A stretch of 64,000 nt of DNA from contig NZ_CP010836.1 in assembly GCF_000935025.1 (NCBI RefSeq), positions 4,092,001 through 4,156,000 on the forward strand, given 5' to 3'. This document shows positions 12,842 through 21,782 of the stretch, piece after piece (the stretch's first letter is position 1; every line of letters starts with the position of its first letter). The notes under the pieces were generated by a model. That model was given only the letters and a program-made list of their open reading frames with translations. It was not told the origin of the DNA and searched no databases. A program made the position numbers and the translations under genes. This DNA is from Sphingomonas hengshuiensis (lineage in GTDB: Bacteria; Pseudomonadota; Alphaproteobacteria; Sphingomonadales; Sphingomonadaceae).

Positions 12842-13953
12842 TACAGCGAACCCCAGACCTGTTCGGCAACCTCGACCACCAGCCGCATCTTGGCCGATTG
12901 CTGCTCGAGTTCGATGTCGTTGCCATGCACCGTCGACGAGAAACCGCATTGCGGCGACAGCGCCGCCTGTTCGAGCGGGAGATATTCGGCGGCGGCATCG
13001 ATCCGGCGCTTGACGTCGTCGACGCTCTCCAGCTCGCCCAGCTTGGTGGTGACGAGGCCGAGCACGACGGTCTTGCCCTTCGGCACATGCCGCAGCGGCG
13101 CGAAATCGCCCGAGCGGGGATCGTCATATTCGAGGAAATAGGCGTCGACCGCGAGTTCGTTGAACAACACTTCGGCGACGGGCTCGTACCCGCCCTCCGC
13201 CGCCCAGGACGAGCGGAAATTGCCGCGGCACAGATGCACGGCGGTCACCATGTCCTCGGGCGCGTCGCGGATCGCATCGTTGATGATCCGGGCATAGAGC
13301 TTGGGCAGCGCATCGGGGTCCATGCCGCGGCGGCGGGCATTCTCGCGCTGGGTCTCGTCGCAGAGATAGGCGAGGTTGGTATCGTCGAGCTGGAGATAGC
13401 GGCAGCCGGCATCGGCCAGGCTCGCGATTTCGGCGCGATAGGCGGCCGAGATATCCTCATAGAACTGGTCGAGATCGGGATAGGCCGCCTCGTCGATCGC
13501 CTCGCGCCCGCCGCGGAAATGGAGCATCGTCGGCGAGGGGATGGTGACCTTCGGCGTGCGATCGGTGCAGGAGGCGAGGAATTCGTAATCGCGCCGCTGG
13601 ATGTCCTGCGCGTGGCTGACGCGCCCGCTGACCTTCATCACCGGGGGCGCATATTCCAGCTCGCGCCCGCCATGCTGGTGGAACTTGACCTGGGTGCCGC
13701 CGGCCTCCTCGATCCCGTCGAGCTGGAGCAGGAAGTCGGTGTGGAAATAGGTGCGGCGGAATTCGCCGTCGGTAATGCCCTGGAGCCCCAGCGATTCCTG
13801 CAGCGCCACGACGTCGCGAATCGCGACATCCTCGGCTTCGCGCAGCGCGGCGGCGTCGATCCGCCCCGCCTTGAACTCCGCGCGCGCCGCGATGAGCGCG
13901 GCGGGACGCAGGAAGCTGCCGACATGGTCGGCGCGGAAGGGTGGCTTGTGCAT
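12841..13953 (-). CDS. MetE C-terminal-like (cobalamin-independent methionine synthase family) methyltransferase
   Basis: 370-residue protein similar to the short MetE-like proteins (YxjG/YxjH type) that carry only the catalytic barrel. It has RADHVGSFLRP at the N-terminus, YLQLDDTNLAYL (substrate/zinc region), VHLCRGNFRS with the His-x-Cys zinc ligands and LSPQCGFSST with the second zinc Cys. Expected role: methyl transfer to a thiol such as homocysteine. Position beside lignin-aromatic genes raises the idea that it handles methyl groups from O-demethylation, but this is inference. Confidence 0.82.
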   Translation of the reverse strand: MHKPPFRADHVGSFLRPAALIAARAEFKAGRIDAAALREAEDVAIRDVVALQESLGLQGITDGEFRRTYFHTDFLLQLDGIEEAGGTQVKFHQHGGRELEYAPPVMKVSGRVSHAQDIQRRDYEFLASCTDRTPKVTIPSPTMLHFRGGREAIDEAAYPDLDQFYEDISAAYRAEIASLADAGCRYLQLDDTNLAYLCDETQRENARRRGMDPDALPKLYARIINDAIRDAPEDMVTAVHLCRGNFRSSWAAEGGYEPVAEVLFNELAVDAYFLEYDDPRSGDFAPLRHVPKGKTVVLGLVTTKLGELESVDDVKRRIDAAAEYLPLEQAALSPQCGFSSTVHGNDIELEQQSAKMRLVVEVAEQVWGSL

Positions 13954-14055
13954 GGTAACGAAGTCTCCGGCTAATTCGTATGCGGCGCATGCATTTCAAA
14001 CCGCGAACTGGCAAGCCCCGCGACGCGCGTCCGTCGGCGCGCGCGCATCATCACT

Positions 14056-14070
14056 GTTGCGTGGCATAAC
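14056..14070. promoter_or_regulatory. Degenerate copy of the ferulate-operon operator before the transporter gene
   Basis: GTTGCGT-G-GCATAAC (14056-14070) keeps the right half-site and the 7-1-7 spacing of the perfect palindrome at 15463-15477. Both lie upstream of genes that start with the same leader GGAGAGGTTCATG or GAGAGGTTCATG, which suggests shared control by a MarR-type repressor. Confidence 0.45.
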
Positions 14071-14109
14071 CATTTGGCGCACGATAATTCGCAAAAGCGG
14101 GAGAGGTTC

Positions 14110-15426
14110 ATGCACAGCGACGATCCACAGGCAATATTGGACCGCGAACCGATGTCGCGGATGCAATGGGGCGTCGTGGCGGTGATGGTCGGGCTCAATG
14201 CGCTCGACGGGTTCGACGTCCTCTCGATCAGCTTCGCCTCGCCGGGAATCGCCAAGGATTGGGGAATCGATCGCGCCGCGCTCGGGCTGGTGCTGTCGAT
14301 GGAACTGGTCGGCATGGCGCTGGGGTCGCTCGTGCTGGGCGGCGTCGCCGACCGGATCGGGCGGCGCGCGACGATTCTCGCATGCCTGGGGATCATGACG
14401 CTGGGGATGCTGGCGGCGGCGACGTCGCCGAACGTGTACCTCCTCTCGATGTGGCGGTTGCTGACCGGGCTCGGGATCGGCGGGATGCTGGCGGCGACCA
14501 ATGCCGCCGTGGCCGAGGCGGCGAACAGCCGGCGCCGGGCGCTGTGCGTCGTGCTGATGGCGGCGGGCTATCCGGTCGGCACGATCGTCGGCGGATCGAT
14601 CGCGGCGGTGCTGCTCGCGCATTTCGGCTGGCCTTCGGTATTCGTGTTCGGCGCGATCGCCAGCGCCTGCTTCGTCCCGCTGGTGCTGCTCTTCGCCCCC
14701 GAATCGGTCGCGTTCCTGCTCCACAAGCGACCCAAGGACGCGCTGGTCCGGATCAACCGGGTGCTCACCCGGATGGGGCGCACGACGATCGACGCGCTGC
14801 CCGCGCCCGAAACCGGCGCGGCGGCGCGCAAGGCATCGGTGGCGGAGCTGTTCTCGCGCGGATTGTCGCGCTCCACGATTTTGCTGACCGGCGCCTATCT
14901 CGCGCACATCATGACCTTTTACTTCATCCTGAAATGGATTCCCAAGATCGTCGTCGACATGGGCCATGCCCCATCCTCGGCAGCGGGGGTATTGGTATGG
15001 GCGAGCGCAGGCGGCGCGGCGGGATCGCTGCTGCTCGGGCTGCTCACGGCGCGGGTGCGGCTGATCCCGCTGACCATCGCGGCGATGATCGCGTCGGTCG
15101 CGCTGGTGGTGCTGTTCGGGCGCGGGGGAAGCGACCTTGCCACGCTGTCGCAACTGGCCGCGGCGGCGGGATTTGCGACCAATGCCGGCGTCGTCGGCCT
15201 GTATGCGATCGTCGCGCGCAGCTTCCCCACGCGGCTGCGCGCCACCGCGACCGGGTTCGTCATCGGGATCGGCCGCGGCGGCTCGGCGCTGGCGCCGGCG
15301 CTCGCCGGGCTGTTGTTCGCAGCGGGCTATCCGCTGGCGACGGTCGCGATCCTGATGGGGCTGGGCTCGGCGGTCGCCGCGCTGGCGCTGTTCGGGATGG
15401 TGCGGCGTGACGGCGAGGTGGGTTGA
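14110..15426 (+). CDS. MFS aromatic-acid:H+ symporter
   Basis: 438-residue, 12-helix major facilitator of the AAHS family. Helix 1 carries the substrate motif GLNALDGFDVLSISFASP; GGVADRIGRRATI is the loop 2-3 motif; ATNAAVAEAANSRRRA follows helix 4. Likely imports a hydroxycinnamate, vanillate or hydroxybenzoate in the inner membrane. The ATG at 14110 follows GAGAGG; an in-frame ATG at 14074 lies too far upstream of helix 1 without a ribosome-binding site. The leader and upstream site match those of the ferulate operon. Confidence 0.86.
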   Translation: MHSDDPQAILDREPMSRMQWGVVAVMVGLNALDGFDVLSISFASPGIAKDWGIDRAALGLVLSMELVGMALGSLVLGGVADRIGRRATILACLGIMTLGMLAAATSPNVYLLSMWRLLTGLGIGGMLAATNAAVAEAANSRRRALCVVLMAAGYPVGTIVGGSIAAVLLAHFGWPSVFVFGAIASACFVPLVLLFAPESVAFLLHKRPKDALVRINRVLTRMGRTTIDALPAPETGAAARKASVAELFSRGLSRSTILLTGAYLAHIMTFYFILKWIPKIVVDMGHAPSSAAGVLVWASAGGAAGSLLLGLLTARVRLIPLTIAAMIASVALVVLFGRGGSDLATLSQLAAAAGFATNAGVVGLYAIVARSFPTRLRATATGFVIGIGRGGSALAPALAGLLFAAGYPLATVAILMGLGSAVAALALFGMVRRDGEVG

Positions 15427-15462
15427 GCATGCGCTGGGCGATTGCATCGCCGCACGAATCAA

Positions 15463-15477
15463 GTTATGCAGCATAAC
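15463..15477. promoter_or_regulatory. Perfect 7-1-7 palindrome, candidate FerC operator
   Basis: GTTATGC-A-GCATAAC lies 17 bases before the ATG of the first gene of the ferulate operon, overlapping where the promoter or ribosome-binding region should be. This fits a MarR-type repressor such as FerC binding and blocking transcription until feruloyl-CoA releases it. A half-conserved copy is at 14056-14070. Confidence 0.6.
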
Positions 15478-15494
15478 AATAACTGGAGAGGTTC

Positions 15495-16916
15495 ATGGCT
15501 AGTTCGACTGACGCGCCCCGGGTTTTCGAGCGGCGCAACCCGGTGACCGGCGAGGTTGCCACCACTACGCCGGCGGCCAGCGTCGCCGACGCCAACGCCG
15601 CCTGCGACGCGGCAGCCGCAGCGTTCCCGGCCTGGTCCGCAATGGGCCCCAATGCCCGCCGCGCGCTGCTGATGAAGGCGGCGACTGCGCTGGAGGGCCG
15701 CGCCGCCGACTTCGTCCAGGCGATGATGACCGAAATCGGCGCGACCGAGGGCTGGGCTCGCTTCAACCTGGCGCTCGCCGCCGGGATGGTGCGCGAAGCC
15801 GCCGCGCTGACCACACAGATCACCGGCGAGGTGATCCCCTCCGACAAGCCCGGCTGCGTTGCCATGGCACTGCGCGAACCAGTCGGCGTGATGCTCGGCA
15901 TCGCGCCGTGGAATGCGCCGATCATCCTGGGCGTCCGCGCGCTGGCGGTGCCGCTCGCCTGCGGCAACACCGTGGTGCTCAAGGCGAGCGAGCAATGCCC
16001 GCGCACGCACTCGATCATCGTCGAGGCTTTTGCCGAAGCGGGCCTGCCCGAGGGCGCCGTCAGCCTCGTCACCAACGCGCCCGAGGACGCAGCCGAGATC
16101 GTCGGCGCGCTGATCGACAACCGCCATGTCCGCCGCATCAACTTCACCGGATCGACCCATGTCGGCCGGATCATCGCCCAGCGCGCCGCCGGGCACCTCA
16201 AGCCCGTCCTTCTCGAACTGGGGGGCAAGGCGCCGCTGATCATCCTCGACGACGCCGATCTCGACGAAGCGGTGAAGGCCGCGGCGTTCGGCGCGTTCAT
16301 GAACCAGGGCCAGATCTGCATGTCGACCGAGCGGATCATCGTGGTCGAGAGCGTCGCCGACGCCTTTGCCGCGAAGTTCAAGGAGAAGGTGTCGTCGATG
16401 GCCGTCGGCGATCCGCGCGAGGGCAAGACCCCGCTCGGCGCGGTGGTCGACCAGAAGACCGTCGATTGCGTCCGCGGCCTGATCGACGATGCGCTGGCCC
16501 ATGGCGCGGAACAGCTGGTCGGCGGCGATGCCAATGGCGTGCTGATGCCCGCGCATGTGATCGATCGGGTGACCCCCGAAATGCGGCTGTTCCGCGACGA
16601 AAGCTTCGGCCCGGTCGTCGGCGTGATCCGCGCGCGCGACGAGGCCCATGCGATCGAACTCGCCAACGACACCGAATATGGCCTGTCGGCCTCGGTGTTC
16701 ACCCGCGACACCGCGCGCGGCCTGCGCGTCGCACGCCAGGTCCAGTCGGGCATCTGCCACATCAACGGCCCGACCGTGCATGACGAGGCCCAGATGCCCT
16801 TCGGCGGCATGAAGGCGTCGGGCTATGGCCGCTTCGGCGGCAAGGCGGGGATCGACGCCTTTACCGAATTGCGCTGGATCACGATCGAGACCCAACCTGG
16901 TCATTTCCCGATCTGA
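15495..16916 (+). CDS. ligV: Vanillin dehydrogenase (aldehyde dehydrogenase family)
   Basis: 473-residue NAD-dependent aldehyde dehydrogenase, closest in look to vanillin/salicylaldehyde dehydrogenases; oxidises vanillin released from feruloyl-CoA to vanillate. Motifs: GIAPWNAPIILG (NAD site Asn), INFTGSTHVGR, catalytic Glu in LLELGGKAPLIILDDAD, catalytic Cys in FMNQGQICMSTERI and ESFGPVVGVI. First gene of the operon with the hydratase-lyase and the CoA ligase. The exact aldehyde substrate follows from context. Confidence 0.85.
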   Translation: MASSTDAPRVFERRNPVTGEVATTTPAASVADANAACDAAAAAFPAWSAMGPNARRALLMKAATALEGRAADFVQAMMTEIGATEGWARFNLALAAGMVREAAALTTQITGEVIPSDKPGCVAMALREPVGVMLGIAPWNAPIILGVRALAVPLACGNTVVLKASEQCPRTHSIIVEAFAEAGLPEGAVSLVTNAPEDAAEIVGALIDNRHVRRINFTGSTHVGRIIAQRAAGHLKPVLLELGGKAPLIILDDADLDEAVKAAAFGAFMNQGQICMSTERIIVVESVADAFAAKFKEKVSSMAVGDPREGKTPLGAVVDQKTVDCVRGLIDDALAHGAEQLVGGDANGVLMPAHVIDRVTPEMRLFRDESFGPVVGVIRARDEAHAIELANDTEYGLSASVFTRDTARGLRVARQVQSGICHINGPTVHDEAQMPFGGMKASGYGRFGGKAGIDAFTELRWITIETQPGHFPI

Positions 16917-16959
16917 TTCGCCGCCAAGCCATTAAGAGATAGAAGGACAACCCCTTTCC

Positions 16960-17796
16960 ATGACTGAACTGAGCAGCAACGGCGTCGTCGCCTATGACGT
17001 CGAAGACGGCATCGCCTGGGTGCGCTTCAACCGTCCGGACAAGCGCAACTGCATGAGCCCGACGCTCAACCGCGACATGCTGGCGGTGCTGGAATCGCTA
17101 GAATTCCGCGACGATTTCGGCGTGCTGGTACTGAGCGGCGAAGGCACCGCCTGGTCCGCGGGCATGGACCTCAAGGAGTATTTCCGCGAGAACGAAGCCA
17201 AGGGGCTCGGCGCCACCCGCGCCGCGCAGCGCGAGGCCTATGGCTGGTGGGACCGGCTGCGCTGGTATCAGAAGCCGACGATCGCGATGGTCAATGGCTG
17301 GTGCTTCGGCGGCGGCTATGGCCCGTTGTTCAGCTGCGACCTCGCCTTCGCCGCGAACGAGGCGCAGTTCGGCCTGTCGGAGATCAACTGGGGCATCCTG
17401 CCCGGCGGCGGCGCATCGAAGGTCGCGGCCGAGCTGCTGCCGTTCCGCAAGGCGATGTACCATGCGATGATGGGCGAGAACCTGACCGGCGTGCAGGCCG
17501 CCGAATGGGGCCTGGTCAACGAAGCACTGCCGCTCGACCAGCTCAAGGCGCGCGTCACCGAAGTGGCCAAGGTGCTGCTCGCCAAGAACCCGGTGGCGCT
17601 CAAGGCGACCAAGGACGCGGTCCGCCGCGTGCGCGAGATGACCTATGACAATGCCGAGGACTATCTGATCCGCGCGCAGGAAGCGGCCAACAGCTTCGAT
17701 TCCGAAGGCCGCAAGGAAGCGACCCGGCAGTTCATCGACGAGAAGAGCTACAAGCCGGGCCTGGGCGCCTATGACCGGACTAAGACCGGCGCCTGA
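16960..17796 (+). CDS. ferB: p-Hydroxycinnamoyl-CoA hydratase/lyase (feruloyl-CoA to vanillin)
   Basis: 278-residue crotonase-family enzyme, length equal to HCHL enzymes (about 276). It hydrates feruloyl-CoA and cleaves it to vanillin and acetyl-CoA. Visible are NRPDKRNCMSP, the CoA-binding/oxyanion segments GEGTAWSAGMDLKEY and VNGWCFGGGYGPLF, the catalytic Glu in FGLSEINWGILPGGGASK, and the HCHL-specific WWDRLRWYQKPTIAM. Located between the vanillin dehydrogenase and feruloyl-CoA synthetase genes. Confidence 0.92.
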   Translation: MTELSSNGVVAYDVEDGIAWVRFNRPDKRNCMSPTLNRDMLAVLESLEFRDDFGVLVLSGEGTAWSAGMDLKEYFRENEAKGLGATRAAQREAYGWWDRLRWYQKPTIAMVNGWCFGGGYGPLFSCDLAFAANEAQFGLSEINWGILPGGGASKVAAELLPFRKAMYHAMMGENLTGVQAAEWGLVNEALPLDQLKARVTEVAKVLLAKNPVALKATKDAVRRVREMTYDNAEDYLIRAQEAANSFDSEGRKEATRQFIDEKSYKPGLGAYDRTKTGA

Positions 17797-17874
17797 CACT
17801 CGACTGGCGGCGGGCATCGGTGCCCGCCGCGCCTTCCCTCGCCATGCCCGCGCCCGGCGCGGGACCAGGATGCC

Positions 17875-19974
17875 ATGATGCCCGATCTTTCCCGCCTGCT
17901 CACCCCCCGCTCGGTCGCGATCGTGGGGGCGTCACCCACGCCCGGATCGCTCGGCGCATCGGTGCTCGCCAATCTCGAGCGTTACGGCTTTGCCGGCGAC
18001 ATCCACCTGATCAACCCGAAGCGCGACACGATCGGCGACCGGCCCTGCCTGAAGTCGATTGCCGACCTGCCCGAGGGCGTCGACGCGGCGGTGCTGGCGA
18101 TTCCCGGCGGCGGCGCGGTCGAGGCGCTGCGCGCACTGGCGGCGCGCGGCGTCGGCGCGGCGGTGATCTTCGCCGCGGGCTTTGCCGAGGGCGGCGAGGA
18201 AGGGCTGGCGGCGCAGGCCGAAGTCGGGCGGATCGCCGCCGAGCACGGCATGGTGATCGAGGGGCCGAACTGCCTCGGGCTGGTCAATTATGTCGATGGC
18301 ATCCCCCTGACCTTTGTCGAGACTCCGGCGATGCAGCTCGAAGGCGGGCCGGGCATCGGCATCGTCTCGCAATCGGGCGCGATGGCGGTGGTGCTGGGCA
18401 CGATGCTGATGGGCAAGGACCTGCCGGTCTCGGTCACCATCTCCACCGGCAACGAAGCCGCGACCGGGGTGGAGGATTATGTCGAATATCTGATCGGGGC
18501 CGACCATACCCGCGTCATCGCGATGATCGTCGAGCAGTTCCGCGATCCCGCGCGCTTCCTCGCGCTCGTCGCGAAGGCGGAAGCGGCGGGCAAGACGATC
18601 GTGCTGCTCCACCCGGGCAAATCGAGCGCCGCGCGCGAATCGGCGGCGACGCATACCGGCGCGATGGCGGGCGACTGGGACGTGATGCGCGCCAAGGTCG
18701 AGCGCGCGGGCGTCGTGCTGGCCGACAGCCTGGAGGAATTGGGCGACATCACCGACATCGCCGCGCGCGCGCAGCCGCTAGGCGCGGGCGGCACCGCGGT
18801 CCTCGCCGAATCGGGGGCGTTCAAGGCATTGACGCTCGACCTGTGCGAATCGATCGCGCTTGCACTGCCCGCGCTGGGCGGCGCGACGCACGAGCGGCTG
18901 CGCGCGGTGCTTCCCGATTTCATCCCGGTCTCGAACCCGATGGACCTGACTGCGCAGGCGCTGGTCGATCCCGAACTGTACCGCCGCACGCTCGAGCCTT
19001 TGCTCGACGACCCGGCGATCGCCGCGGTCGTGCTGGCGATCATCCAGACCGATCCGGCGACATCGGCGCGCAAGTTCCTGCCGATCATCGAGGCGCTGGG
19101 CGCATTGCAGCCGGAAAAGCCGGTGTTGTTCGCCGGGCTCGACGAAGGCGCCGGGGTGCCGCCCGACTATGTCGCGCAGCTGCGCGCACTGGGCGTCCCC
19201 TATTTCCCGACCGCAGACCGCGCCTTCCGCGCGCTGCGTCAGCTCACCCGCCGCGCCGATCGCGACCTGGCGGCCCCGGCCACCCCGCCGGTCGCGCTCC
19301 AGGACCTGCCGCTCGGCATCGTCCCCGAATATCGCGCGAAGCAAATGCTTGCCCAGGCCGATATCGCCTTTCCCGCCGGCGGGTTCGCCGCGTCGATCGA
19401 ACAGGCGCGCGAGGTTGCGGCGCGGATCGGCTATCCGGTGGTGCTCAAGGCACAGTCGGCGGCGCTGTCGCACAAGAGTGACGCGGGCGGCGTGATCCTG
19501 AACCTCGCCGACGACGATGCGCTGGCGGCGGGATGGGAGCGGCTCTACGCCAACGTCGCCGCCTATGCGCCCGGCATGGTGCTGGACGGCGTGCTGGTCG
19601 AGGCGATGGGCGCGCGCGGGACCGAATTGATCGTCGGCGCGCGCAACGATCCCGATTGGGGTCCGGTCATCCTGATCGGCATGGGCGGCGTCCAGGCCGA
19701 ACTGCTCAAGGACGTGCGCCTGATCACCCCCGATCTGTCGCAATCCGCGATCGTGGCCGAACTGCGCAAGCTCAAGAGCGCCGCGCTGTTCGACGGCTTC
19801 CGCGGCTCGCCGCCGCTCGATCTCGACGCCGTGGCGGCACTGGTCGCGCGGCTGGGCGCAGTGCTGACCGGCACGCCCGGTATCCGCGAAGTCGATCTCA
19901 ACCCGGTGATCGTCTATCCGCAGGGCATGGGCGCGATCGCGCTCGACGCACTGATGCAGACCGACGGCGCCTGA
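17875..19974 (+). CDS. ferA: Feruloyl-CoA synthetase (ADP-forming acyl-CoA synthetase type)
   Basis: 699-residue fused alpha-beta protein. N-terminal CoA-binding Rossmann domain (SVAIVGASPTPGSLG), succinyl-CoA-ligase-like domains (GIGIVSQSGAMA; the THTGAMAGDW segment with the candidate phospho-His), and a C-terminal ATP-grasp part (GYPVVLKAQSAALSHKSDAGGV, EVDLNPVIVYP). This is the architecture of sphingomonad FerA, unlike the AMP-forming feruloyl-CoA ligases of other bacteria. Starts MMPD; the second ATG is equally possible. Acts first in the pathway though last in the operon. Confidence 0.88.
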   Translation: MMPDLSRLLTPRSVAIVGASPTPGSLGASVLANLERYGFAGDIHLINPKRDTIGDRPCLKSIADLPEGVDAAVLAIPGGGAVEALRALAARGVGAAVIFAAGFAEGGEEGLAAQAEVGRIAAEHGMVIEGPNCLGLVNYVDGIPLTFVETPAMQLEGGPGIGIVSQSGAMAVVLGTMLMGKDLPVSVTISTGNEAATGVEDYVEYLIGADHTRVIAMIVEQFRDPARFLALVAKAEAAGKTIVLLHPGKSSAARESAATHTGAMAGDWDVMRAKVERAGVVLADSLEELGDITDIAARAQPLGAGGTAVLAESGAFKALTLDLCESIALALPALGGATHERLRAVLPDFIPVSNPMDLTAQALVDPELYRRTLEPLLDDPAIAAVVLAIIQTDPATSARKFLPIIEALGALQPEKPVLFAGLDEGAGVPPDYVAQLRALGVPYFPTADRAFRALRQLTRRADRDLAAPATPPVALQDLPLGIVPEYRAKQMLAQADIAFPAGGFAASIEQAREVAARIGYPVVLKAQSAALSHKSDAGGVILNLADDDALAAGWERLYANVAAYAPGMVLDGVLVEAMGARGTELIVGARNDPDWGPVILIGMGGVQAELLKDVRLITPDLSQSAIVAELRKLKSAALFDGFRGSPPLDLDAVAALVARLGAVLTGTPGIREVDLNPVIVYPQGMGAIALDALMQTDGA

Positions 19975-19994
19975 CCCCAGTCAGGGCCGGCGCG

Positions 19995-20438
19995 TCAGGC
20001 CGGGCGCGGCCCGATCCGCGAGAGCAGGTCGACCAGCAATTGCTGCTCCAGCGCGGTCAGCCGCCAGAGCAGCCTTTGTTCATGCTCCGCGATGCGCGCG
20101 AGGCAGTCGGCCAGCAAGGCCTCGCCCTCCTCGGTAAGCTTCAGCGCGAAGGCGCGGCGATCCTGCGGCGTCTCGGTGCGGCCGATCGCGCCGCGCTGGA
20201 CCAGCTCGTTGATCAGCGACACCATATTGGCGCGCTTGATCCCCAGCGCCTTGCCGACGCCGCCCTGGTTGATCCCCGGATTGGCCTGGACGATCGCCAG
20301 GATGCCGACGAGCACCTGGCGCATCCCCGTCCCCTCCAGCGAGGTGCGAAAGTCGAGCGCGAACTCGCCCGAGGCCCAGCGAAGATGAAAGCCGACCAGC
20401 GAGGAAAGGCCGCCGAAGCTAATCGATTTGCGCGACAT
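19995..20438 (-). CDS. MarR-family regulator
   Basis: 147-residue winged-helix regulator: SSLVGFHLRWASGEFALDF at the N-terminus, NQGGVGKALGIKRANMVSLINELVQRGAIGR as the HTH and TPQDRRAFALKLTEEG as the wing. Start placed at 20438 (MSRKSISFGG), where resemblance to the family begins; the longer frame is rich in Arg/Pro and unlikely. Convergent with the ferulate operon and divergent from the second MarR gene. Its target is not evident. Confidence 0.8.
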   Translation of the reverse strand: MSRKSISFGGLSSLVGFHLRWASGEFALDFRTSLEGTGMRQVLVGILAIVQANPGINQGGVGKALGIKRANMVSLINELVQRGAIGRTETPQDRRAFALKLTEEGEALLADCLARIAEHEQRLLWRLTALEQQLLVDLLSRIGPRPA

Positions 20439-20593
20439 ATCCGATGTGAAAGCGGGGTTTGGCGGTCGCGTCAACTGCGGCTGTTCGGGAAGCACGCCGG
20501 TGCTGCACTGCACCCGCCGCTGGACGCGGCGCCGCTTATCCCTAAAGGTGCCCGAATGGCGGCACCGGACGGGCCGCCGCGACGGAGACGGGC

Positions 20594-21049
20594 TTGACGC
20601 GAACCGACGAAGAGACACCGATCGACGACAGCGGCGTGGGGCCGATCAGCGACATTGTCGGCTTCCACATCCGCCTGGCGCATGGCGCGGTCTATCGGCA
20701 TTTCATGGAGACCTTTGCCGATCTCGGGCTGACGCAGAAGCAGGTGTCGGTGCTGTGGCTGGTCAGCGATCATCCGGGCATCGCCCAGACCGACCTGGCG
20801 CAGCGGCTCCAGATGGATCGCGCGACGGTGATGGGGATCATCAACCGGCTCCAGGCGCGCGACTATCTCGTGCGCGGCGCGTCGGAAACCGACCGACGGC
20901 GCCAGACGCTGATGCTGCGCCCGGCGGGGCGGCAGGCGCTGGAGGAAGCGCTCAAGGCAATTCGCGAGCATGAGAAATGGCTCACCTCGCGCTTCACCAA
21001 GCGCGAAGTGCAGCAGCTCGTCCGGCTGCTGGCGCGGATTCACGAATAG
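20594..21049 (+). CDS. MarR-family regulator, candidate FerC
   Basis: 151-residue MarR regulator (SDIVGFHIRLAHGAVYRHFMETF, AQTDLAQRLQMDRATVMGIINRLQARDYLVR, ETDRRRQTLMLRPAG). In sphingomonads a MarR protein, FerC, represses the ferulate operon and responds to hydroxycinnamoyl-CoA; this gene is the better candidate of the two here by resemblance to that group, but I cannot separate them firmly. TTG start at 20594 with GGAG six bases upstream; no suitable ATG exists before the conserved domain. Its 3' end overlaps the convergent siroheme gene by 56 bp. Confidence 0.78.
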   Translation: MTRTDEETPIDDSGVGPISDIVGFHIRLAHGAVYRHFMETFADLGLTQKQVSVLWLVSDHPGIAQTDLAQRLQMDRATVMGIINRLQARDYLVRGASETDRRRQTLMLRPAGRQALEEALKAIREHEKWLTSRFTKREVQQLVRLLARIHE

Positions 21050-21782
21050 CGCCGCCCGCAACGGCCTCGCCCACCAGGATCAGCATCGGCTTGCCCGCCG
21101 CCATCGACCGGGCCGCGAGCGGCAACAGGTCGAGCCGGGTGCGCAGCAATTGCTCGCCCGGAAGGCTGATGTCGCAGGCCAGCAGCACCGGCGTTTTCGA
21201 ATCAAGCCCCGCCGCGATCAGCTGGCGGCTGATCTCACCCGCCGCCGCGCGCCCCATATAGATTGCCGTCGTACAGCCCGGATCGGCCAGCGCGGGCCAA
21301 TCCACCGCGAGCGGCGCCCCCGCCTGGACATGCGCGGTGACAAACTGCACCCGCCGCGCCAGACCGCGCAGCGAAAGCGAGATGCCGGCGGATGCGGCGG
21401 CGGCGCTGGCCGCGGTGATCCCCGGGCATATCCGCGTCGCGATCCCCGCCGCCGCCAGCGCCGCGACTTCTTCCATCGACCGTCCGAACACCGACGGGTC
21501 GCCGCCCTTGAGCCGCACCACGCGCTCGCCCGCACGCGCGGCTGCGACCAGCAGATCGTTGATGCTGCCCTGATCCTTCGAATGCCGCCCCGAACGCTTG
21601 CCGACGGGCACGCGACGGACCTGCGCCGGGATCAGCTCGAGGACGCCGGGCCCCACCAGCGCGTCGTAGAAGACGACGCTTGCCTGCTTGAGCAGCCCTT
21701 CCGCCTTGCGCGTCAGCAGGTCGGGATCGCCGGGCCCGGCGCCGACCAGCCAGACTTCGCCCGCCACCATTGCTTCAGCCAT
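20994..21782 (-). CDS. cobA: Uroporphyrinogen-III C-methyltransferase
   Basis: SAM-dependent enzyme (262 residues) making precorrin-2, the precursor of the siroheme needed by the nitrite reductase encoded upstream. Motifs: VWLVGAGPGDPDLLTRKA at the N-terminus, VVRLKGGDPSVFGR, GITAASAAAA and the SUMT stretch YMGRAAAGEI. The ATG at 21782 overlaps the nasA stop and has AGGAGG six bases upstream. Only the methyltransferase half of CysG is present; the dehydrogenase-chelatase part must be elsewhere. Confidence 0.92.
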   Translation of the reverse strand: MAEAMVAGEVWLVGAGPGDPDLLTRKAEGLLKQASVVFYDALVGPGVLELIPAQVRRVPVGKRSGRHSKDQGSINDLLVAAARAGERVVRLKGGDPSVFGRSMEEVAALAAAGIATRICPGITAASAAAASAGISLSLRGLARRVQFVTAHVQAGAPLAVDWPALADPGCTTAIYMGRAAAGEISRQLIAAGLDSKTPVLLACDISLPGEQLLRTRLDLLPLAARSMAAGKPMLILVGEAVAGGAIRESAPAAGRAAALRAW

